The notes below the pieces were generated by a model that saw only the letters and a program-made list of their open reading frames with translations, was not told where the DNA came from and did no database searches. 64,000 nucleotides of DNA from Desulfobulbaceae bacterium (lineage in GTDB: Bacteria > Desulfobacterota > Desulfobulbia > Desulfobulbales > SURF-16): positions 62,001 to 126,000 of the forward strand of contig JAHLLM010000012.1 in the NCBI GenBank assembly GCA_020444175.1, given 5' to 3'. Both the position numbers and the translations under genes were made by a program. This document shows, one piece after another, positions 35,037 to 44,039 of this stretch. How positions within the stretch are numbered: position 1 is the first letter of the stretch; each line of letters opens with the position of its first letter.

Positions 35037-35488
35037 TTGCTTCTCCTTAATAATTGAGACATTAATATGTCCTTTTTCTACTTACTCTCCGGAACAAATT
35101 GGCGGATCCATTCCAGACAGTACACTCTCTTCCTTTTCCACCTCCTTTTCAGTTAACGATGTATTGTTTTATCTGTTGCATTATTTGAAACACAAAACTA
35201 TAAATTAAAACTTTTTTCACATTAAACTGTGACAATGTGCCACATGCTTAATGTAACTAAATGTATAAAATGGGACATGCCAATTGTCAAGAAAAAATAT
35301 CATACGAATTACAACTTAAACGCAAAATAGCAGCATCAGATTAAGCGGACAACCACAATGTGGCATTTATTTCACAGCAATCCACTCTTAAATTTTTTAA
35401 TAAAATTGAATAGTTATAAATATTGAGCATTTCACACCCCCTCCAAAAACAGCCAAATTAAAAAAACTGACACTTTTTACACCATAAA

Positions 35489-35532
35489 GCAAAATTCGCC
35501 CACTAGAAAATCCAGAGGGCGCAAAATAAGCC
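35489..35532 (+). promoter_or_regulatory. Pair of enhancer-like sites upstream of the orphan sigma-54 promoter
   Basis: GCAAAATTCGCCC (35489-35501) and GGGCGCAAAATAAGCC (35517-35532) are 28 bp apart, same orientation, 113-156 bp upstream of the sigma-54 promoter at 35645. This spacing fits an NtrC-type activator dimer pair. Confidence 0.65.
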
Positions 35533-35644
35533 ATCACCCTCAGAAGACAGCTCAATATGCTCCATGAACCAAGAAGCGGATAACAGCTTAATATGATAAG
35601 AAAAACAAGAAACACCCTTTACCGGCACTCCACACTCACACACT

Positions 35645-35659
35645 TGGCACAAGTCTTGC
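35645..35659 (+). promoter_or_regulatory. Orphan sigma-54 promoter (near-perfect consensus)
   Basis: TGGCACAAGTCTTGC matches TGGCAC-N5-TTGC exactly, with 10 nt between GG and GC. No annotated-size gene follows on this strand before the terminator at 35804-35835. Confidence 0.85.
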
Positions 35660-35670
35660 TGTAAAATAAA

Positions 35671-35835
35671 TGCATTAGCTTGCTCATCAAAAATGCCAAA
35701 AGACGAGACAGCTTCTTCCTTACTTTCCTCTCGGGTGGCGGCCCGAGAGGTTAAAAAAAATCAGAGTTCATTGACGAGCCTGAAAACATAACTTCTCCTT
35801 TGTAAAACCTGGGTCTATGGCCCAGGTTTTTTTTT
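35671..35835 (+). ncRNA. Candidate sigma-54-dependent small RNA (~165 nt)
   Basis: Bounded by the sigma-54 promoter (start expected near 35671) and a strong terminator. It contains a perfect 9-bp hairpin (CCTCTCGGG/CCCGAGAGG, 35727-35750), flanked by two C/U-rich single-stranded-looking segments, CTTCTTCCTT (35712-35721) and CTTCTCCTT (35792-35800), that are complementary to Shine-Dalgarno regions. CTTCTCCTT pairs over 9 bp with the AAGGAGAAG site of the 38-residue peptide. TTCTTCCT pairs over 8 bp with the AGGAAGAA before the duplicated NrfD ATG. A 32-codon ORF (35693-35791) lies inside but has no ribosome site, so a short peptide is possible but less likely. Confidence 0.5.
35804..35835 (+). 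terminator. Rho-independent terminator of the candidate sRNA
   Basis: AAAACCTGGG/CCCAGGTTTT stem with a 7-nt loop, running into nine T. It has no protein gene upstream on this strand to serve. Confidence 0.88.
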
Positions 35836-35964
35836 ATTTCCCTTACAAGCATTTCATGTCGAATAGCCTCTTTACCTTTCTTAAAAGTTGTGTTTATATC
35901 TTCTGGCAATTTTGTCTTGATGCCCCTCATTTCACGTGGCAACAATTGCCTGACCATCCCAATA

Positions 35965-35980
35965 AGACGCAAAATTCGCC
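35965..35980 (+). promoter_or_regulatory. Shared motif upstream of ftsH
   Basis: AGACGCAAAATTCGCC, 48 bp before the ftsH start. No sigma-54 promoter lies between, so if functional it may act as a repressor site or belong to the sRNA region. Confidence 0.4.
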
Positions 35981-36027
35981 TTATTTTTAATGAAACACCT
36001 TACCGAATCACCTAAGGAGGTCTTTGC

Positions 36028-37818
36028 TTGAAATATTTTTACAAGAACCTTTCAATCTGGCTCATAATCGGACTTGCCTTCATTCTGCTTCTCAATTTTT
36101 TCAAAAAAGCACCTGAAGACATAAACCATATTCAGTATTCCGATTTCTTAAAGAGAGTAAAAAGCGGTACCATCTCTGACATCAGTATCAATGAAAACAC
36201 CATTACCTGGACCAACTCAAACGGGGAGAAATTCAAGAGCATAGCTCCGCAAAAACCGGAATTAGTATCACCGCTCCTCGCTTCAGGTATTAATGTAGAG
36301 GTTCAGCAGACCAAAGAACCCCATTGGTTTTTTAAAACCCTTCTTTCATGGGTTCCTTTTATATTGATAATAGTCCTCTGGTTTTTCTTTATGAAACAGG
36401 GAGGCGGCAAAGGTGGCGGCAAGGCAATGGCCTTCGGGAAAAGCAAGGCCAAGTTAATCGACGGACAAAAGTCCAAGGTTAAATTTAAAGATGTCGCAGG
36501 CGTCCAGGAGGCTAAAGACGAATTGGTCGAGATTGTTGATTTTCTCAAAGACCCTACAAAATTTACTGATGCCGGAGCCCGTATTCCAACAGGTGTCTTA
36601 CTTTATGGCGAGCCTGGAACCGGAAAAACATTACTCGCAAAGGCAATTGCCGGTGAAGCGGGAGTCCCCTTTTTCTCAATAAGCGGCTCAAGCTTTGTGG
36701 AAATGTATGTCGGCATCGGCGCGTCCCGTGTTCGTGACCTTTTTAAAGAAGGGAAGAAAAAAGCGCCCTGTATCATTTTTATAGATGAAATTGACGCTGT
36801 TGGCCGTCATCGCAGTGCAGGAGGAGGCGGAGGCAATGATGAAAGGGAACAAACCCTGAACCAGCTCCTTGTTGAGATGGACGGTTTCGAGGGTAACGAG
36901 TCTGTCATTATTATAGCAGCCACCAACCGCCAGGATATACTTGATCCAGCCCTCCTGCGACCGGGACGCTTTGACCGTCAGGTTATGGTGCCTGTTCCCG
37001 ATGTAGGCGGTCGCGAGCAGATTTTAAAAGTCCATGCCGCAAAAATACAGGTAGCTGACGATGTTGACTGGAAGGTCATTGCCAAGGGAACGCCGGGATT
37101 TTCCGGTGCTGAGCTGGCAAATATGATTAATGAGGCGGCTCTGCTGGTAACTAGAATGAAAAATGCCTCCAAGGTGACCATGAATATTCTGGAAGAGGCC
37201 AAAGATAAAGTAATGATGGGAGCTGAAAGGCGCAGTCTGATTATCACCGACAAAGAGAAAAGGATCACCGCTTTTCATGAAGCAGGCCACGCACTTGTTG
37301 CCTGGATGCTTCCCGGCGCTGATCCTGTACACAAGGTAACTATTATACCCCGCGGCAAAGCCCTGGGTCTGACCATGCAACTTCCGGAAGAGGAAAAACT
37401 CTCCCATCCCAGATCATATCTCCTCAATAACCTCTGCATTCTGCTTGGAGGCAGAATTGCCGAAGAGATTGAGTTTAAAGATATGACCACCGGGGCCGGC
37501 AATGACATTGACCGGGCTTCAAATATGGCCAGAAAAATGGTCTGCGAATGGGGCATGAGTGAAGAAATCGGTACAATTTCCTTTAAAGGAGATCCTGCCC
37601 AGGGAGGCCAGGGACCACTGATAAGCCAGAAAACTGCTGAAAAGATTGATAGGGCCGTGGAATCTCTCATTGCCCAAGCTTACAGTACAGCAAAAAACAT
37701 ACTCACGGAAAACAGCAAAACTTTAGATGCGATGTCCCAGGCTCTGCTTGATGTTGAGACAATCTCACATAAAGACATCAAGAAAATTGTCGAAGAAAAC
37801 AGCCCGCATGTCTCTTGA
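36028..37818 (+). CDS. ftsH: ATP-dependent zinc metalloprotease FtsH
   Basis: Membrane-anchored AAA+ protease for quality control and regulated degradation. 596 residues. TM1 near 8-25 and TM2 near 105-122 flank a small periplasmic domain. AAA+ domain with Walker A GEPGTGKT (194-201), Walker [12 protein letters not shown] and the [21 protein letters not shown]. Zinc site HEAGH near residue 416. The start is a TTG at 36028 with a strong AAGGAGG 7 nt upstream. It precedes tRNA-Lys. Confidence 0.97.
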   Translation: MKYFYKNLSIWLIIGLAFILLLNFFKKAPEDINHIQYSDFLKRVKSGTISDISINENTITWTNSNGEKFKSIAPQKPELVSPLLASGINVEVQQTKEPHWFFKTLLSWVPFILIIVLWFFFMKQGGGKGGGKAMAFGKSKAKLIDGQKSKVKFKDVAGVQEAKDELVEIVDFLKDPTKFTDAGARIPTGVLLYGEPGTGKTLLAKAIAGEAGVPFFSISGSSFVEMYVGIGASRVRDLFKEGKKKAPCIIFIDEIDAVGRHRSAGGGGGNDEREQTLNQLLVEMDGFEGNESVIIIAATNRQDILDPALLRPGRFDRQVMVPVPDVGGREQILKVHAAKIQVADDVDWKVIAKGTPGFSGAELANMINEAALLVTRMKNASKVTMNILEEAKDKVMMGAERRSLIITDKEKRITAFHEAGHALVAWMLPGADPVHKVTIIPRGKALGLTMQLPEEEKLSHPRSYLLNNLCILLGGRIAEEIEFKDMTTGAGNDIDRASNMARKMVCEWGMSEEIGTISFKGDPAQGGQGPLISQKTAEKIDRAVESLIAQAYSTAKNILTENSKTLDAMSQALLDVETISHKDIKKIVEENSPHVS

Positions 37819-37859
37819 CGACTTGCAGTTCATGTGATAAAAGATCTTCTTTATCCAAC

Positions 37860-37935
37860 GGGCCGTTAGCTCAATTGGTAGAGCATCTGACTCTTAATCA
37901 GCAGGTCCGGGGTTCGATCCCCCGACGGCCCACCA
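37860..37935 (+). tRNA. tRNA-Lys (anticodon CUU)
   Basis: Complete cloverleaf: acceptor GGGCCGT/ACGGCCC, D arm GCTC-AATTGGTA-GAGC, anticodon loop CTCTTAA with anticodon CTT, T arm ending in GGTTCGATCC, and an encoded CCA end. The 27-43 pair is a mismatch; the rest of the anticodon stem pairs. Confidence 0.95.
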
Positions 37936-37944
37936 GAAATCTCA

Positions 37945-37980
37945 AGCACCTGGTCTTCAAAAAACCAGGTGCTTTTTTTT
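37945..37980 (+). terminator. Terminator after tRNA-Lys
   Basis: AGCACCTGGT/ACCAGGTGCT stem with a loop of 8-9 nt, followed by eight T. Confidence 0.9.
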
Positions 37981-38036
37981 GAGCGATCTACTCGGCACAA
38001 ATTCTAATTGAACTCATTTCTCCACCCTTATCCTGC

Positions 38037-39740
38037 TTAAGACTCTTTTTTCAGAGACACACTTTCATATTCTTCAGGATAATGCTTTTTCAAACAAGCA
38101 GGACAAATCGTGTGACTAAAATCCACTCCCGAATGTTTGTGGATATATTTTTCGATTCGCTCATAATAACCTTCATCGTTTCGGATATTTTTACAAAAGG
38201 AGCAAATTGGCAGTATTCCACGCAAGGTTTTTATCTCTGATAGCGCTTTTTCAAGTTTTTCAATTAACACATCTTTAACCAACTCATCTTTTTTACGATC
38301 CGAAATATCGGTTGCAACCTCAAATCGGACAATTCGACCATCTGTCCATTCTATTGCCCTGTCGTGGGCCCGAAACCACTTTCCAGTGACAGTATTCTGA
38401 CTCTCGGAAATATAAACACCTGTCGGGTTGCCGTCGTCATCCAGAAGATATTTGTTTGTACAAAACTCGCACGGTCCGACTTGTCCCTGCTGGATACTTT
38501 GCCAACAAATTTTATTGGTAATATCTCCAAAGACTTTTTTCCCATATTCATTGATAAACACTATTTCATAGGTGTCCATGTCTGCTACATAAACGAGCGC
38601 ATCCAGACTATCTGTCAGAAGACGAAATCGTGCTTCATTCTCACGCAGCGTCTTTTGGTTCTTTGCCAGAGCATCAGCCATATTATGAAAAGCCATGGTC
38701 AATGTACCGACCTCATCCGAGAGGGTTGCTTGCGTACCGTCAACCACAAAGTCTCCTTTGGCAAATTTCTGTGTCATGGTCACAAGATTTTTAATTGGAG
38801 AAATGAGTGTATTTTTGCCAATGAGCCAGGCAAAGAAAAGAGCCAAAACCGTGGTGATCAAAAAAAATGACAGATTCCTGGTCAAAGCTGCGTAGGCAGG
38901 TGCAAAAACATGGGATTCTGGTATTCCTGTCCACACATAAAGATAAGGAGTGCCCCCGGGAACAAGGCGAACCTGCTCAAAGGAAAATATCCGGCGAACT
39001 CCGTCAGAGCCTCGACCCATAAATGTTCCCGGTCCTTTCGACTTGCTGGCCTTTTCCCAAGAAGCAACTTTAATCGGTTTGCCGATGGGGTTGGAATCTT
39101 GCATGGGGGGATAATAAAATAGCCGAATACCCTGGTAGTCGGTCACGCCTATAAAGGATTTTTCAGGCAGATTTGAAAGTTCATGGAAGCGGGTAAAATA
39201 ATCAAGTTTGATTACCGCACTCAACACGGCTTTGAGCTTCTTATTTTTATCAAATACCGGATAAGCAAAAGCAAAGGCGGGTGCCTTGGATTCAACCCTG
39301 GATATTATATATTCACCAACGGAAAATTTTTTCTTGTCCAAGGTTTCACGGACATGTTTGCGGTCCCCCAAATTTGCTACGCTCAGTGGCTGTGCCGAAG
39401 CTAACACCTCTCCATTGGTATCCAACAGGGCTATATTGAGATAATCCGGATTCTGATCTAACAAAGTCTCAAAAATCTCGCTGCATGTCTGCAGATGCAA
39501 GGATTGAACTTCAGGCATCAGAGACAGGGTGGAGAGCATTTGCCTGGTAATGCTGGTTATATCCTTCTGAACTTCGGCCATCGTATGGCTCAAAAGCAGA
39601 ACTTCATGTTTGGCATTTTCAATGGAATGACGCCGCTGCTCAAGGCCGGTATAGAGGAGAACAACCAGAACAGGAAGAACGGTCAAGATTACCAACAACG
39701 CAAGATTTCTTGTTATCGATCCTAAGCTGAAGGATTTCAT
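38037..39740 (-). CDS. Membrane sensor: Cache-HAMP-PAS protein without kinase domain
   Basis: About 567 residues. TM1 near 10-30, a periplasmic Cache-type sensor (about 35-275), TM2, HAMP (about 300-355), and a PAS domain (about 365-490). The end is a Cys-containing segment with ICSFCKNIRNDEGYY and HTICPACLKKHYPEEY, a cap often found after PAS domains in Desulfobacterota sensors. No HisKA, HATPase, GGDEF or EAL domain follows, so the output partner is unknown. The ATG at 39740 has AAGGGAGAAGC upstream. Confidence 0.82.
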   Translation of the reverse strand: MKSFSLGSITRNLALLVILTVLPVLVVLLYTGLEQRRHSIENAKHEVLLLSHTMAEVQKDITSITRQMLSTLSLMPEVQSLHLQTCSEIFETLLDQNPDYLNIALLDTNGEVLASAQPLSVANLGDRKHVRETLDKKKFSVGEYIISRVESKAPAFAFAYPVFDKNKKLKAVLSAVIKLDYFTRFHELSNLPEKSFIGVTDYQGIRLFYYPPMQDSNPIGKPIKVASWEKASKSKGPGTFMGRGSDGVRRIFSFEQVRLVPGGTPYLYVWTGIPESHVFAPAYAALTRNLSFFLITTVLALFFAWLIGKNTLISPIKNLVTMTQKFAKGDFVVDGTQATLSDEVGTLTMAFHNMADALAKNQKTLRENEARFRLLTDSLDALVYVADMDTYEIVFINEYGKKVFGDITNKICWQSIQQGQVGPCEFCTNKYLLDDDGNPTGVYISESQNTVTGKWFRAHDRAIEWTDGRIVRFEVATDISDRKKDELVKDVLIEKLEKALSEIKTLRGILPICSFCKNIRNDEGYYERIEKYIHKHSGVDFSHTICPACLKKHYPEEYESVSLKKES

Positions 39741-40161
39741 GCTTCTCCCTTCTTTACTGATGAGCAACAGCCTTTTCATCCGCACTGCAAAAAATAAAAA
39801 CCGGACTCAAAGCCGTCTAAAAAATTTTACAATCAAATGCAGCTCCCTCAGTTCCAACTGTCTTTTCCAAAGACAACCAACAAAAACAAGTCAGAACCCT
39901 ACTCTTCATGATGCAATTTTATGGGGTGCAAAGGCAAGGTGAAAATAGAAATACGCAGAAGGGAATTAGCCAGGCAAGGGTGTCTGGAAGCAAAAAATAA
40001 CGAGGTCGTTCACCATGTTTTTGCCCAGCTTTATTGATACAGGCTCAAACCTGCTTTTGGCCTTTGCCGCGTTTCGTATGGCGGATTATTGAAAGGAATT
40101 GGACACGACATCAAATCTCTTCTCTTTGTCCATTGCGAAGTTTCATTTGATCCTATTGAAT
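39741..40161. other. Intergenic region between sensor and srkA-like genes
   Basis: The sensor gene's promoter should lie at the left end. No gene, RNA or clear repeat is visible in the remaining ~400 bp. Confidence 0.35.
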
Positions 40162-41157
40162 TCATCGCAAAACAGCTGTTTTAATTCGTTCAAGCTGATC
40201 AGCAAGGTCGGCAATCCTCCGCTGCCAGTAGCTATGGGTGCCGAAGTCCGGCACAACACGAGCCTCGCCGTCCTCATCCATCTGACGGGCACACCATGCG
40301 GCGTAGTGGATGAAACGCATGGCGCGTAACGGCTCTATCAGCCGCAGGGAACGCCTGTTAAAATCATGAAAAGTCTCATAGCCTTCCAGAAACATCTCAA
40401 TCTCTGCCAGAGAATCTTTCTGATAGCCGGGCAGCAGCATCCAGAAATCCTGTACCGGAGGCCCCACAGCCATATCGTCAAGATCAATGATGTAAAAAGA
40501 TTCATGGGGTCTGTATATAAGATTGGAAAAATGGCAGTCACCGTGGATGCGAATCAGGTCCATGCCGTCAAACAGCGGAGTCGTCATTGCGATCATTTCA
40601 TCGGCCAGCCCGCAAAAAGCAGGCAAAAGGTCCGACGGAATAAAACTGTTGTGGATCAGATAATCAAGCTGCTGCCGGGTGGAACAATCCGGCGTCATGG
40701 TTATCCTGTCCTGGGGCAGATGACGGGCACCCACTGCATGAAAGCGGCCGAGCAGACGGCCAAGTTGCAGCCACTGGTCATCCGAGAACTCATCAAAACT
40801 GCGACCGCCCATCTTGGGAAACAGGGCAAAATAGAAGTCCCCGCCATACCCAAGAGTATTGTTGTCCTTAAGCTTCAGCGGTGCAATCACCGGAATTTCC
40901 TGGTCAGCCAGTTCGATAAGAAAATTATGTTCATCCTGCAGCCCCTGCGCAGACCAACGATGAGGCCGGTAGAATTTGGCGATAATGGTGGGACCGTCTT
41001 CGATTTCCAGCTCATAAACCCGGTTGATATAGCTCATCAGCGAGCGGCAGAGATTAGTGCAGCGAATTCCAAGGGCGGTTTCGGCCAGGGTAATCACCGT
41101 GTCCGGGGTCAAGGATTGAAACGGTGTCTGATAATCCGATTGTTCCATTCTATTCAC
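40162..41157 (-). CDS. srkA: Stress response kinase SrkA (YihE/RdoA)-like protein
   Basis: 331 residues of the aminoglycoside-phosphotransferase/choline-kinase-like fold: IIAKFYRPHRW holds the ATP-site lysine, HGDCHFSNLIYR the catalytic loop, and IDLDDMAVGP the metal-binding Asp. The family phosphorylates Ser/Thr and protects against envelope stress. The start is a GTG with GGGAGA upstream; an ATG three codons later is an alternative. Not close enough to its neighbours to suggest an operon. Confidence 0.88.
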   Translation of the reverse strand: MNRMEQSDYQTPFQSLTPDTVITLAETALGIRCTNLCRSLMSYINRVYELEIEDGPTIIAKFYRPHRWSAQGLQDEHNFLIELADQEIPVIAPLKLKDNNTLGYGGDFYFALFPKMGGRSFDEFSDDQWLQLGRLLGRFHAVGARHLPQDRITMTPDCSTRQQLDYLIHNSFIPSDLLPAFCGLADEMIAMTTPLFDGMDLIRIHGDCHFSNLIYRPHESFYIIDLDDMAVGPPVQDFWMLLPGYQKDSLAEIEMFLEGYETFHDFNRRSLRLIEPLRAMRFIHYAAWCARQMDEDGEARVVPDFGTHSYWQRRIADLADQLERIKTAVLR

Positions 41158-41358
41158 AAGGGGTTCTCCCGTGGTTGAACTGAAGTATGCAGAGACTGAA
41201 AATTACTGTAGCAATCGCTTCAGTTTTTTGTCCCGATCACAATAATGCCCGCTTGAGTCCTCGGATGGAAGTCAAAAGGAGGAGACGACGTTACTCCTTC
41301 TTGTATCTACTTTAAGATCATACGGGTTGGCAAGGTTATGTTTTTTTTGATTGGCTTT

Positions 41359-41826
41359 TTAATTTTTGAACAGGGAGGGACGTTGTGCATAGAAAATAAA
41401 AACAGCGCCACAGGTCTCGATGATAAGGGTCCAAATGACAATAGCCTTGAGCACGCGGCCCATGTCAAAAGTTTTGTCATGCAAGATGGCTTGACCAAGT
41501 GCGATCCGGTCAGTCAATGAAAAACCGTTCCGTATACAATAAAAAACCAGGCTGGTAAAGGTCAAAATACCAAGGCCGCCGATCTGGATGAGCACCGGAT
41601 TGACATTCTGGCCAGATCGGCTGAAAAAAGAGCCTGTATTTACTCCAGTGAGACCTGTGACGCACACAGCCGAAGTTGCGGTAAAAAAACGCATCCGGCC
41701 ATGAAAGGTGCTCACAGTTATTTCGGCTGGCCGGGAGATGGAGGAGGAGAGCCCCTATGCAAATGGCCAGACCGAAAAAATGACAGGCAGCACAATGGGA
41801 GGCATGAGCTTTGGCCTGGTCACCAT
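41359..41826 (-). pseudogene. Truncated, frameshifted TrkH/KtrB-type potassium transporter
   Basis: From the ATG at 41826 the product reads VLPVIF, shifts frame at a 6-A run (41775-41780) into FGLAICIGALLLHLP...LSWPDAFF, and shifts again at a 7-A run (41683-41689) into TATSAVCVTGLTGVNTG and IQIGGLGILTF, which are signature TrkH pore-region motifs. It stops at 41359 after ~155 codons, whereas the family has 450 or more. The two shifts compensate and could be sequencing errors in homopolymers, but the missing C-terminal two-thirds shows that the gene is broken. It follows the universal stress genes on the same strand. Confidence 0.8.
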
Positions 41827-41915
41827 GTCGCTGTGAGCATTCGTTTAAAGATGAAGGGAGGAGGGCTGGCGCTGCTGGCAGCAATTTGCCGAACTCCTTT
41901 CATCTTATATGTAAG

Positions 41916-42785
41916 TTATCGCAAAATCATAACAGACGATTGACTGGTATTGACAAGTTTGCCCACCAGATCGCGGGAAAAAATCTTGCCGAGCAGGGAT
42001 TTTTTTCCCATCCACAAGGCGATCATGCCCTGACGGCTCGCCTGGGCAACGTATTCCTCCAGGTCTTCCAGACGAACCAGCTTGATCCAGGGGTTAAGTT
42101 CCAAATCGGCATAATATTTCAATATTTCCGCCATTTTGTTCTCGACACCCTCCTTGCCGCCAGCCTTCAAGCTGTCGGTGAGACCGACGATTTTCAATTC
42201 AGCCTGATGCAGGGTAACCATCTGATTGATCATTTCAAGGGAGGACTGGCTGACCTGGTCCTGATCAAGGCAGCAGGAAATGGTGTCCGTTGTTTTTCTC
42301 TCTTTAATAACCAGAACCGAGTAATCCGCCTTTTGGGCAATTTTCCTTGGCAGGTCGATTTCACCCTGCCACTGACAATCAAGCCCTTTCGTGCAGCCTA
42401 TGATGATAAGGTCGCATTCCTGCTCCCTGGCTTCAGCCAGGATTTCCTTGGTGGCATCACCCACTCGTATCTTGACATGCAGTTTCTTTCGGAATTCGTT
42501 TTCCTTGTCATCGCCGGTAAGCAGAAATCCGCCATTTTGCGAGGTGAATTTTCCAGCACCCTTCACACCCCCATAAGGATTATCGCCTTCGTTGAAACGA
42601 CTTAGAAAACTTTTCCTGTACTGCCTGAGTCTCTTTTCAAGATCCGTGTCCGGCATGTCCCCGGAAGAGGATGGCTGCACTCCCAGCATGGTAATATCCG
42701 CCCAGGTGTTTGCCGCAAGCTTTGCCGCTTCGCTGACAATAGCCTCGCTATATGAATGTGTATCTAAAGCTATTACAATTCTCAT
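41916..42785 (-). CDS. Universal stress protein, tandem-domain
   Basis: 289 residues with two UspA-like halves. The first starts MRIVIALDTHSYSEAIV and ends with LIIIGCTKGLDCQWQGEIDLPRKIAQKADYSVLVIK, resembling the G-x2-G-x9-G-S/T nucleotide-binding signature. The second ends with LVNTSQSSVMILR. Cytoplasmic, probably ATP-binding. Its ATG overlaps the stop of the preceding Usp gene by 4 nt. Confidence 0.85.
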   Translation of the reverse strand: MRIVIALDTHSYSEAIVSEAAKLAANTWADITMLGVQPSSSGDMPDTDLEKRLRQYRKSFLSRFNEGDNPYGGVKGAGKFTSQNGGFLLTGDDKENEFRKKLHVKIRVGDATKEILAEAREQECDLIIIGCTKGLDCQWQGEIDLPRKIAQKADYSVLVIKERKTTDTISCCLDQDQVSQSSLEMINQMVTLHQAELKIVGLTDSLKAGGKEGVENKMAEILKYYADLELNPWIKLVRLEDLEEYVAQASRQGMIALWMGKKSLLGKIFSRDLVGKLVNTSQSSVMILR

Positions 42786-43612
42786 GATTTTTCCCCCTGT
42801 TTAGCAGATTTCATGAGCAGAACCGGTGAAGGACATTGGGCAAGCAATTCCAGTCTCGGGCTCTTTCTGAGCGGAAATGCAGAAGCCACCATTTTGTATT
42901 TTTTGAGTAGCCTGGCAACGCTTTCCGGTGTGCCGGAGATGACTTGAGTGTTCAATGGCTTAAGATTTTCGTTCTGCAATAATGCCTCTGCTTCCTGGAG
43001 CGCGGAACCCGCTTCATCCTTGTTTTCGGAGATGGTGGCCTCGCTTTCCATGTATCGATAAAAAATCAGATCAAAATCAAGACCATTGCCGCTTAGCAGG
43101 CTGAGTGTCCTGGGGATGACCGATTTATGGTCAACACCGTCTCCACAGAGCAGGGCTATGGTATTGCTTGACACCAAATTTTTAACGACCAGAATCGGGC
43201 ACGGTGTTTTAGTGTAAAGCGGTGAAGAAATCAGGCTGTCAAAATCCATGACATCCGAAGTATTCAGATTGCCTTCAATAAACAGGTCGTAATGACCATC
43301 AGTCAATTCTTCAAGCAGGGCATCATCGCGTTCCCCGATAAATACCTTGGGGTAACCGATAAAGGGACAGGGAACTTTTTCGGTGTTGAGCAGCCTTTGG
43401 ATTGCCTGCTGCCCAGCCTCTATCAAGCCGCGTTCCCAGGTGCGGCGCACCCATCCTTTTCCGGCGGAATGATGTTTATTATCAGGAACTTCAACATGCC
43501 CTGCCTGAAGCTGCAAAGGCAGATTTTCCACCAATCGAGAAGCATACCTGAGGGCAATACTGGAAGCCAAATTTTCGTCGAGGGCAAGAAGCCCTTTATT
43601 CATTTTTATCAT
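42782..43612 (-). CDS. Universal stress protein, tandem-domain
   Basis: 276 residues with Usp-like alpha/beta halves (MIKMNKGLLALDENLASSIALRYA; YDLFIEGNLNTSDVMDFDSL; PCPILVVKN; final CPSPVLLMKSA). It is preceded by GAGG about 9 nt before the ATG, 40 bp after the lone receiver gene. Part of the PEP-synthase-like/receiver/Usp operon. Confidence 0.83.
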   Translation of the reverse strand: MIKMNKGLLALDENLASSIALRYASRLVENLPLQLQAGHVEVPDNKHHSAGKGWVRRTWERGLIEAGQQAIQRLLNTEKVPCPFIGYPKVFIGERDDALLEELTDGHYDLFIEGNLNTSDVMDFDSLISSPLYTKTPCPILVVKNLVSSNTIALLCGDGVDHKSVIPRTLSLLSGNGLDFDLIFYRYMESEATISENKDEAGSALQEAEALLQNENLKPLNTQVISGTPESVARLLKKYKMVASAFPLRKSPRLELLAQCPSPVLLMKSAKQGEKS

Positions 43613-43652
43613 GTCAAATACCTCTTCGGAGCATTCCTTTGAAGAAAGTGTG

Positions 43653-44039
43653 TTAAGAAGATTGTTTCAATTTTTGTTCCGCTTTTTTGATGACCTCGCT
43701 TATTTCGCCGATCTTGAACGGTTTGGCGAGGAAATCAAAGACTCCCTTCTGGAAAGATTCCTTGGCTGTTTCCATGGTTGCGAAACCGGTGATTACAATA
43801 ACCTCGGTGCTGGGCGATTTTTCCTTAACATCAGTGAGAAAATCCATTCCATCCAGACCTTCCATTTTCAGGTCAGTGATAACGATGTCAAATTGTCGTT
43901 CATGGGTTCGCTTTAGAGCCGCCGCACTGCTTGTGAAGGTTTCCACTTCATAGCCCCTTTTTTCCAGGGATGGCTTGAGCCTTTTGCTCACTATGGGTTC
44001 ATCATCCAGAATCAGGATGCTGGTTTGTTGATTGTTCAT
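43653..44039 (-). CDS. Stand-alone response regulator receiver
   Basis: 128 residues, one receiver domain only: acidic DDE at 12-14, phospho-acceptor Asp56 (VITDLKMEG), the Thr of VITGFA and KPF. There is no output domain, so it acts by protein contact. Its start overlaps the PEP-synthase-like stop by 4 nt, which suggests that it modulates that enzyme or is phosphorylated by the histidine kinase at 50.9-52.3 kb. Confidence 0.92.
   Translation of the reverse strand: MNNQQTSILILDDEPIVSKRLKPSLEKRGYEVETFTSSAAALKRTHERQFDIVITDLKMEGLDGMDFLTDVKEKSPSTEVIVITGFATMETAKESFQKGVFDFLAKPFKIGEISEVIKKAEQKLKQSS

Noticed and set aside
35230-35365. CRP/FNR-like palindromes (TGTGACAATGTGCCACA and CCACAATGTGG) upstream of the second NrfD unit
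   Set aside because: Two similar sequences are present and could matter, but neither matches a family consensus well enough to call an operator.
35427-35445. GG-N10-GC match on the minus strand upstream of the second NrfD unit
   Set aside because: The flanking bases (GGGGTG...AATGC) do not fit TGGCAC/TTGC, and it is about 390 bp from the gene. I leave that unit's promoter unassigned.
35727-35760. Hairpin CCTCTCGGG/CCCGAGAGG followed by an A-run as a terminator
   Set aside because: On the plus strand it is followed by A rather than T, and on the minus strand the T-run precedes the stem. It is better read as an internal sRNA hairpin.
35751-35957. Minus-strand ORF of ~68-73 codons opposite the candidate sRNA terminator
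   Set aside because: It runs through the sRNA terminator on the opposite strand and has no ribosome-binding site at either possible start. I could not link it to any family.
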